Positions 52,678 to 58,772 of a stretch of 58,772 bases of DNA are shown here, one piece after another. The stretch spans positions 1 to 58,772 of the forward strand of contig DEBM01000054.1 of assembly GCA_002348545.1 (NCBI GenBank). Reading direction: 5' to 3'. Every line of letters starts with the position of its first letter. Positions within the stretch are counted from its first letter, which is position 1. Position numbers and translations under genes: made by a program. This DNA is from Balneolaceae bacterium UBA2956 (GTDB taxonomy: Bacteria > Bacteroidota > Rhodothermia > Balneolales > Balneolaceae). The notes below the pieces were generated by a model, which saw only the letters and a program-made list of their open reading frames with translations, was not told where the DNA came from and ran no database searches.

Positions 52678-53916
52678 TTAATAAATTAATCGCATAATTT
52701 CGGCGGTTGCATAAGCTCCATAGGTGCCTAGAGCATAGCCAATTACTGCTAATAGAACCCCAACAGGTGCCAAAGCAGGGTGAAAGGCAGAGGCTACAAT
52801 AGGCGCCGATGCTGCTCCACCCACATTTGCTTGACTACCAACGGCCACAAAGAATAGGGGTGCTTTAATTAGCTTTGCAACTAACAGCAGTAATGTCACA
52901 TGTACCAAGATCCACAGTAAGCCGATGAAAAAATAGCTAGGAGCCTTAAAGAAGGCCATTAAATCCATTTTTAAACCAATAGTCATTACTAAAATATATA
53001 GGAATAAACTTCCGACTTTAGACGCCCCAGCACCTTCTAGGTTGCGTAATTTGGTAAAAGATACTAATAATCCGCCTGTGGTTGCGGTAACAACAATCCA
53101 AAAAAAGGCAGAATCTAAACTGAATTCGCCTAGTTTTGGTATGTTCTCAGCTATCCAAGGGGCTAGGTTATCACCAATGATGTGGCCAATAGCTGTTATT
53201 CCAAAAGCCACAGCTAATAAACTCATAAGGTCTGGCAGGCTCGGAATTCGCTTAATTTTATCCTGATAGTCTTGAACTTGTTTGCGTAAATGTGAGATAG
53301 CTGAGATATCTGAACCTAACCACTTATCTAGTTTGGAGGCCATACTAGCTCCATAAAGTAAGAATGCCAACCATAAATTAGCCATAATGATATCGACAGT
53401 GACCATCGCAGAGAATAGATGGGAACTCGGTTGATAGACTTCTAACATGGCTGTTTGGTTAGCACCTCCTCCAATCCAACTTCCGGCTACAGTGGCCAAG
53501 CCTCTCCAAATTTCATTTTCTGAGCCACTAGCTTCAAGTATACTTGGATCTATAATACCTACTATAAACATGGCGAGTGGTCCGCCTAAGATTATTCCTA
53601 ATGTGCCAGTTAAAAACATGGCAATGGCTTTCCATCCCAAATCCCGAACTGCTTTGAGGTCAATACTTAGGGTTAAGAGCACAAGGGAAGCAGGCAGTAA
53701 ATATCGCGAAGCTACATAGTAAAGTTGAGAATTACTTGGGTCAATCCATCCCAGGGTTGAGTAGATAGATGGTATAAAATAACACAGTAGTAATGAGGGA
53801 ATAAAGCTGTAAAATTTTTTCCAAAATCGATGAGAGCTGTTGGCAGTAGCAAATATGCCTGCTAAAGTGATCATCAATAATCCAAAAACAATGGCATCGT
53901 TAGTGATTAATAGCAT
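52678..53916 (-). CDS. DUF819 family membrane protein
   Basis: The 412-aa protein has about ten membrane helices in two halves. Characteristic segments are SLLLCYFIPS, LLTLSIDLKAVRDLGWKA, GSWIGGGANQTAMLEVY and a late GGAASAPIVASAFHPALAPVGVLLAVIGYALG. This is the DUF819 (YjcL-like) family, whose transport substrate is not known. The GSWIGGGAN motif in the middle is well preserved. It stands between the beta-lactamase-fold gene and the aspartokinase remnant. Confidence 0.88.
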   Translation of the reverse strand: MLLITNDAIVFGLLMITLAGIFATANSSHRFWKKFYSFIPSLLLCYFIPSIYSTLGWIDPSNSQLYYVASRYLLPASLVLLTLSIDLKAVRDLGWKAIAMFLTGTLGIILGGPLAMFIVGIIDPSILEASGSENEIWRGLATVAGSWIGGGANQTAMLEVYQPSSHLFSAMVTVDIIMANLWLAFLLYGASMASKLDKWLGSDISAISHLRKQVQDYQDKIKRIPSLPDLMSLLAVAFGITAIGHIIGDNLAPWIAENIPKLGEFSLDSAFFWIVVTATTGGLLVSFTKLRNLEGAGASKVGSLFLYILVMTIGLKMDLMAFFKAPSYFFIGLLWILVHVTLLLLVAKLIKAPLFFVAVGSQANVGGAASAPIVASAFHPALAPVGVLLAVIGYALGTYGAYATAEIMRLIY

Positions 53917-54062
53917 GTTTTGTTGAAGACTTGATATTGTAATGCAAATGTTAGGATTTATAAAGGCTCAATAACATATTTTTAAGCAATATATAAATAA
54001 TGGATATCTATTATAATGAAGCTTTGTATTTATAAGTATTATATCACTCACTTATACATTAT

Positions 54063-54212
54063 ATGCACGTCTCTAAATTCGGAGGAACTAGTCTTGGTTC
54101 TTACAAAGCCATGTTGATAAGTGAGAATATTATTACGTAAGGTTCTAACCGAAACTGGGTGGTTATAAGTGCCACGTCGAGAACGACGAACGATTTAATT
54201 CGTTTGTCCACC
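54063..54212 (+). pseudogene. Aspartokinase (lysC-type) N-terminal remnant
   Basis: An ATG at 54063 starts MHVSKFGGTSLGSYKAM, the aspartokinase nucleotide-binding start (canonical KFGGTSVGS). The frame then reaches a TAA at 54138. After it, the same frame resumes with WVVISATSRTTNDLIRLS, matching the family's VVLSAxxGxTNxLI. The rest of the usual protein (more than 400 aa) is missing: the sequence ends near 54212 and runs into the minus-strand gene at 54282. The gene is therefore truncated and carries an internal stop. Another aspartokinase probably exists elsewhere. Confidence 0.75.
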
Positions 54213-54281
54213 CTTTCCACGAAAACTACTTTTATAGACAGCTTGCTCGAGGACGTTTGGACATTACTGTGCAGTGTGACT

Positions 54282-54527
54282 TTAAAAAGGAAGCAAAAAT
54301 ATATGTTCGAAATCTAGGTCTAATACTTTAAATAATGGAGCTGCATATTCTACAATTTCCTCCTCTGAGTATTCTTCTAAGCCTTCTAGGTATATATACA
54401 GAGAGTTATTGAGATCGTCAACATGGTAGTTGGTCTCATTTGACTCAAAGCTATCCTTAAGCGCTTTTAAAAGCAGATCTATATCTTGCTTAAAAAATTG
54501 GTACTCGTGTTCTTCTTTGGTTTGCAT
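54282..54527 (-). CDS. Small acidic protein of unknown function
   Basis: The 81-aa protein is rich in Glu and aromatic residues (YIYLEGLEEYSEEEIVEYAAPL) and ends FEHIFLLPF. It has no signal peptide or membrane helix. It is divergent from anmK (about 42 bases between). I do not recognise a family. Codon pattern and a clean ATG-to-stop frame make it likely to be real, but small size limits confidence. Confidence 0.5.
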   Translation of the reverse strand: MQTKEEHEYQFFKQDIDLLLKALKDSFESNETNYHVDDLNNSLYIYLEGLEEYSEEEIVEYAAPLFKVLDLDFEHIFLLPF

Positions 54528-54569
54528 AGCGTAATTTTTATTTTGTTTAAATTACTCTACTAAGGCTAT

Positions 54570-55718
54570 ATGAACAAGCGCTTTAAACAAATATATGAAC
54601 TCTCAGGTGAACCTATCCGTCGGGTGATTGGACTCATGTCAGGTACCTCCTTAGATGGTTTAGATATAGCCTATTGTCATTGTTCTGACCAAGGATTAGA
54701 GGTCAAAAAAAAACTTACTGTGCCTTATGATGAAAAAATACGTTCTCTATTAGCATCGGTGCAGTCTAAGGATCAAGTCCCACTTGAGACCTTATGTATT
54801 TTGAATACCAAATTAGCTCATAATTATGCAGTTTTTATCAAAATGGCATTACAAAAATGGAATCTTAGTCATGAAGATGTTGATTTCATTGGTTCTCATG
54901 GGCAAACCGTCTTTCATTACCCTAACAAAGAGCGTACAGCGACATTACAAATCGTAGATGGGGATCAACTAGCTGTTGCATCAGGACTGCCTGTAGTTTC
55001 CGACTTTCGGCAAAAACATACAGCAGTGGGAGGGGAGGGAGCACCCTTGGTTTCATTGATGGATGAAGCATTATTCCGGGATGCTAAAATTGCTCGAATG
55101 CTATTGAATCTAGGAGGTATTGCTAATTTGAGTTGGTTACCTTCAACTAATTCTGGAGCTGAGGTGATGAGCAGCGATACAGGACCGGCAAATACCCTCA
55201 TTAATGAGGCTATGACCTTTTACTTTGGTAAAGAATATGACAAAGACGGAGAGGTTGCTCGGCAGGGGCAAGTGAACCATGAGTTTGTAAAGGAATTATT
55301 ATATGACGATTTTTTTAAAAAAAAATTCCCTAAGTCGACAGGACAAGAGTTGTTCAATTTAGGCTATATTCATCATCAAATGCAGAGTTCAGGAGTGTAT
55401 CTTCAACCTACAGATTTAGTAGCAACCCTCACCCAATTTACAATTGAAAGTGTTGCATTGGCAATGAAAAAAATAAGTAATAGTATTTTTTTTGAATGGT
55501 ATGTGAGTGGAGGTGGGCTATATAATACGATCATAATGGAAGGTTTAAGAGCGTATTTTCCAAACTGCCCACAGCGAAATTTTGACGAACTAGGAATTCC
55601 GCCAGATGCAAAAGAAGCGGCTCTTATTGCTTTTTTAGCGGATGCGATGATTATTGGAAAAAAGTTTCGAGTGAACAATAGAGAAGTTTCATTGGGTAAG
55701 CTTTCTCTGTCCGATTAA
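54570..55718 (+). CDS. anmK: Anhydro-N-acetylmuramic acid kinase
   Basis: It phosphorylates and opens anhydroMurNAc released from old peptidoglycan. The 382-aa protein has IGLMSGTSLDGLDIAYC, ISGSHGQTVFHYP-type sequence (FIGSHGQTVFHYP), LNLGGIANLSWLP, DTGPANTLINEAM and a late glycine motif in WYVSGGGLYNT. Length is normal. Its stop overlaps by 4 bases with the stop of the convergent membrane-protein gene at 55715. Confidence 0.94.
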   Translation: MNKRFKQIYELSGEPIRRVIGLMSGTSLDGLDIAYCHCSDQGLEVKKKLTVPYDEKIRSLLASVQSKDQVPLETLCILNTKLAHNYAVFIKMALQKWNLSHEDVDFIGSHGQTVFHYPNKERTATLQIVDGDQLAVASGLPVVSDFRQKHTAVGGEGAPLVSLMDEALFRDAKIARMLLNLGGIANLSWLPSTNSGAEVMSSDTGPANTLINEAMTFYFGKEYDKDGEVARQGQVNHEFVKELLYDDFFKKKFPKSTGQELFNLGYIHHQMQSSGVYLQPTDLVATLTQFTIESVALAMKKISNSIFFEWYVSGGGLYNTIIMEGLRAYFPNCPQRNFDELGIPPDAKEAALIAFLADAMIIGKKFRVNNREVSLGKLSLSD

Positions 55719-57259
55719 AGAGCAATAAGCATACTCATGATACCTTGAGTTACCTCGGATTGGCTGAATGCGTATATGCTAAGGCTTATAATTAGCAAAT
55801 AGGTACCAAGGCTCCAAAATATATACCGTTTACCAGTTTTTGGGGTAATTTTTGCACCTTGAATTGATGAAATTATAAAACCAATACACCATGACAGTAC
55901 AATTAAAAAAAGAGTCATTATTCCATTGACTATTGAAAACTGGTTTACAAAAGCGATGAAAATGAACAACAACAAGATCAAGTTTAGATGTACATTCCAA
56001 CTATATATAGCAAAGATTTGTCGCATCGACTGGTAACCACTCTTTGGGATTCGGAGTAGTAGTAATTCGATAAACTGTGTTAGGAGTAAAACTAGGCTTA
56101 GTACGCACCATAATAAAAAGGTATTTGGGGTATGTTCTGTTTGTCCAAAGATAAGATATTCCAAATAGGCCCAATCTAAATCATTCCCATTACTAAGTCC
56201 CCAAATCACTAAACATAGGCTCACAACACATGATCGTATTACAAATAACAGAAAGCCAATAGAAGAATATCGTTGAGAATAACGTAGCATATCGTCAATC
56301 AAAAAGCTATAATTCGTGAAATAACGCATAGGCGTTTTCCTGTAGACTTGAGACTGTTGATATAAGCCAAGAAATAGCATAATAAGGATAACCATGAAGG
56401 GTCTACTCCAGTGGGTATTTATTGGGCTCATTTTCAGGGCTGGTTCTGCCAACATAAAATTACCTGTTTCATTCCAGAAAATGAGGCTTTCTTCTAAGCT
56501 GGGATGCGCTAGGAATGCTTCGTCTAACCAAGTCTGAGTAAACCATATAAATTCTGCTCTTTGGTTAATCATGAAGGCATCCTCCAATCGTGTGAGGTCC
56601 TCCAACTTAAAAGGAGAGTCAAAAATATGATTTTTAGGAACCCATCTGGTACTCATATTGTCCACAGTAAAGCTAAGTGCGATACTATCTAGATTTTCAG
56701 GGATTACATAATAAAATCTATTCGTGTTGAACTGTTGCAAAATCTGCGTTATTTGTCTCCATCTTTCCCTAAATAAGCTGTCCTGAAAAGGACTGTAGTG
56801 GTGCATAAGGTGACCGGTAATGGTGGACTGTTGTCTTACCAACATCATACCCGAAGCATAGTGATTGAGCAACGAGTCCCGCTGCAGTTCTAGGTTGTAG
56901 GCATCTAAAAACTGAATACCATAATCTATCATTATGCTTCCGTCCCATTGATCAGAAAGGGAAGAAATAGTTTTGTTTTTTGGGAGTATATCAAGCGGAA
57001 TAATCAGTAATTCGATGCCTAGATCGTGAAGGAAGGAAAAACTAGAATCAGAACCGTTAGAAATCAATTGGGTTTGATTTGCCTCATATGAAGGTATCCA
57101 TAATCCAAGTTCTTGCGACATAATGCTTGTGCTCTGAATGCCAATCAGCAAACTTGTAAATAAAAGTACCGTTCGAAGATCAACAACCCTATTGGGTGAA
57201 TTAAGCAAAATGCTAGTATTTTTAAAAAAATTGGTCAAATTTAGTTTGGCACGTAACAT
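55715..57259 (-). CDS. Membrane protein of unknown function with a large periplasmic domain
   Basis: The 514-aa protein has an N-terminal signal anchor (about residues 28-47). An extracytoplasmic domain of about 240 residues follows, and then a C-terminal block of six hydrophobic segments (from about 288, ending near 510). The membrane block suggests a DUF4271-like or other Bacteroidetes integral protein, but I cannot assign it. The extracytoplasmic domain has no family motif that I recognise. Its start codon is 5 bases downstream of the miaB stop, so the two genes are probably transcribed together. Confidence 0.6.
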   Translation of the reverse strand: MLRAKLNLTNFFKNTSILLNSPNRVVDLRTVLLFTSLLIGIQSTSIMSQELGLWIPSYEANQTQLISNGSDSSFSFLHDLGIELLIIPLDILPKNKTISSLSDQWDGSIMIDYGIQFLDAYNLELQRDSLLNHYASGMMLVRQQSTITGHLMHHYSPFQDSLFRERWRQITQILQQFNTNRFYYVIPENLDSIALSFTVDNMSTRWVPKNHIFDSPFKLEDLTRLEDAFMINQRAEFIWFTQTWLDEAFLAHPSLEESLIFWNETGNFMLAEPALKMSPINTHWSRPFMVILIMLFLGLYQQSQVYRKTPMRYFTNYSFLIDDMLRYSQRYSSIGFLLFVIRSCVVSLCLVIWGLSNGNDLDWAYLEYLIFGQTEHTPNTFLLWCVLSLVLLLTQFIELLLLRIPKSGYQSMRQIFAIYSWNVHLNLILLLFIFIAFVNQFSIVNGIMTLFLIVLSWCIGFIISSIQGAKITPKTGKRYIFWSLGTYLLIISLSIYAFSQSEVTQGIMSMLIAL

Positions 57260-57264
57260 ACCAC

Positions 57265-58644
57265 TTAAGCTTCCAATGTGGCCGAGTAATATTCTTCGAG
57301 GCTAGTCTTGGATATGGGTTTTGCTATTAGCGTGGCAGAAGTAGCTCCGGTAATCTCTACTTCTATATAGTCGCCCTTCTCAAAATCTTTTCGGTCAAAA
57401 ACTGCTATTTTGTTTGTATCGGTTCGCCCACTCATTTGCTGTTTAGAACGTTTTGATGTGCCTTCAACCAATACCACATGTCGTTGCCCAATTTCATTTT
57501 GGTTGCGTCTATGTTGAATTGACATTTGTTGACTTATTATTTCGGATAAACGACGCTTTTTTATTTCCTCTGGTATGTCATCTTTAAATTTTCTGTATGC
57601 TAAGGTCCGCTCGCGTTCAGAGTAAGCAAACATGTACGCTAGATCGTATTCAACTTTTCGCATGAGTGATAATGTTTGCTGATGCTCCTCTTCTGTTTCT
57701 CCGCAAAAACCGGCAATTATATCTGTTGAAAGTGAGAGGTTGGGAATAATCCCCTTCATTTTTTCGATTAGCTGAATATACTGGTCACGAGTATAGGGTC
57801 GTCGCATACGTTCTAGCATACTGTCGCTTCCCGCCTGAGCTGGAATATGAATATAATTACACAGGTTGGGGCGTTCTGCTATAAGATAGAGAAGCTCGTC
57901 AGGAAAATCTTTTGGATGAGGTGAGGAGAATCGAAATCTCATTTCAGGATATAATAGACTAGATTTGGCCATAAGAGTACTGAATGTGCGATTGCCATCT
58001 TTGTACGAGTTTACGTTTTGCCCCAACAAAGTTATTTCTTTGTAGCCTTGATCAGAAAGTTGACGAATTTCGTTTAGAATGCTCTCAAGGGGTCTGCTTC
58101 GTTCTCGTCCACGGGTAAATGGTACTACACAAAATGAGCACATGTTGTCGCAGCCTCGCATGATAGACACAAAAGCACTTACTCCGTTTCCTGTGGTCCG
58201 CACGGGAGCTATATCGGCATAAGTTTCTTCGAGTGATAATAATACATTTACGGCTTTGCGACCATCCTCAACCTCTTCAATAAGCCGGGGAATATCTCTG
58301 TAGGAATCGGGACCTACAACAATATCCACTAACTGTTCTTCTTCAATAATCTGGTCTTTAATTCGTTCGGCCATGCACCCCAAAACTCCGACTGTCAATA
58401 ATTTATTTTGCGTTTTGAGTTTTCTAAATTCTTTTAACCGGTTCCATACTTTCGTTTCAGCATTTTCACGAATGGAGCAAGTATTTACTAGAACAATATC
58501 AGCAAGTTCAGCATCACGCACGGGATGCATTCCTCTTTCTATAAGTATGGCATTAACGATTTCTGAATCTGCAAAATTCATCTGACACCCATAGGTCTCT
58601 ATATAAAATGACTTTGAGTTTGTATTTAATTGGTTTTTTTTCAC
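57265..58644 (-). CDS. miaB: tRNA-2-methylthio-N6-dimethylallyladenosine synthase MiaB
   Basis: It adds the methylthio group to i6A37 of tRNAs using two 4Fe-4S clusters and SAM. The 459-aa protein has the UPF0004 cysteines in YGCQMNFADSE, VNTCSIRENAE and LGCMAERI. The radical-SAM site is MRGCDNMCSFCVVPFTRGRERSR in parts. AYSERERTLAYRK precedes the C-terminal TRAM region (about 395-455). The ATG at 58644 is the expected start. The 128 bases to the right hold no gene that I can see. Confidence 0.96.
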   Translation of the reverse strand: MKKNQLNTNSKSFYIETYGCQMNFADSEIVNAILIERGMHPVRDAELADIVLVNTCSIRENAETKVWNRLKEFRKLKTQNKLLTVGVLGCMAERIKDQIIEEEQLVDIVVGPDSYRDIPRLIEEVEDGRKAVNVLLSLEETYADIAPVRTTGNGVSAFVSIMRGCDNMCSFCVVPFTRGRERSRPLESILNEIRQLSDQGYKEITLLGQNVNSYKDGNRTFSTLMAKSSLLYPEMRFRFSSPHPKDFPDELLYLIAERPNLCNYIHIPAQAGSDSMLERMRRPYTRDQYIQLIEKMKGIIPNLSLSTDIIAGFCGETEEEHQQTLSLMRKVEYDLAYMFAYSERERTLAYRKFKDDIPEEIKKRRLSEIISQQMSIQHRRNQNEIGQRHVVLVEGTSKRSKQQMSGRTDTNKIAVFDRKDFEKGDYIEVEITGATSATLIAKPISKTSLEEYYSATLEA

Positions 58645-58772
58645 TTACAGATAGTTAAATGTGGGGACAAAAGTGGGAGTAATGTATAAAAATATCTATT
58701 TTAGTTATGTTTTAAGGTTTTACGGGGACAAACATAAAATAAAATAAAGCGGAAATTGTCTATCACCACATT

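Noticed and set aside
1..58772. CRISPR array, prophage, insertion sequence, tRNA or rRNA
   Set aside because: No direct-repeat arrays, transposase or integrase motifs, or tRNA/rRNA-like sequences were seen on reading.

Overview
The window is about 59 kb of an AT-rich genome, densely packed with housekeeping genes. It looks like a member of the Bacteroidota/Balneolota group. This is inferred from family types, not from a marker-gene search: a Bacteroidetes-type SdhC-SdhA-SdhB operon, a short LeuA without a regulatory domain, an omega-like RpoZ next to gmk and coaBC, an AMIN-like N-acetylmuramoyl-L-alanine amidase, and little use of strong Shine-Dalgarno sites. There is no CRISPR array, tRNA, rRNA, insertion sequence or prophage that I can support.

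Layout, left to right. 1-2076: a Lhr-like, DNA-ligase-associated DEXH helicase that runs off the left edge. 2311-8327: acs, a small membrane protein, ligA (NAD+ DNA ligase) and a RodZ-like helix-turn-helix membrane protein. 8328-10437: a low-density stretch with one unknown membrane protein and a clearly decayed histidine-phosphatase gene. 10528-13312: menG/ubiE, fabZ, panB, surE. 13390-17708 (minus strand): yicC, gmk, rpoZ, coaBC, a small membrane-anchored protein and a lipase-like hydrolase. 17828-20311: a carbamoyltransferase, DUF5989 and SxtJ cassette. 20347-25707 (minus strand): cobalamin adenosyltransferase, an SGNH-TPR membrane protein, an unusual GlmM-DUF1460 fusion and msrB. 27435-30846: sdhCAB.

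30923-43728 is a branched-chain amino acid block. ilvD-ilvB-ilvN-ilvC-ilvA is on the minus strand and leuA-leuC-leuD-leuB is on the plus strand. Together they cover isoleucine, valine and leucine synthesis except the final transaminase. In front of ilvD I can read a complete transcription attenuator: an Ile/Val-rich leader peptide, a 1:2 pause hairpin that overlaps the leader stop codon, a mutually exclusive 2:3 antiterminator, and a 3:4 terminator followed by a T run.

43825-58644: a RecQ-family helicase, a DUF4296-like protein, an SDR oxidoreductase, CoaX-like pantothenate kinase, uridine kinase, N-acetylmuramoyl-L-alanine amidase, an RsmI-like methyltransferase, a degenerate beta-lactamase-fold protein with a small membrane partner, a DUF819 transporter-like protein, a truncated aspartokinase remnant, anmK, a large membrane protein of unknown function, and miaB.

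Themes: CoA biosynthesis genes recur (panB, coaBC, coaX). Peptidoglycan synthesis and recycling genes also recur (glmM, a DUF1460 hydrolase, amidase, anmK, RodZ-like). Two genes are visibly decaying (histidine phosphatase, aspartokinase). The most unusual items are the ilv attenuator, the in-frame GlmM-DUF1460 fusion with a plausible internal start, and the carbamoyltransferase/DUF5989/SxtJ trio.
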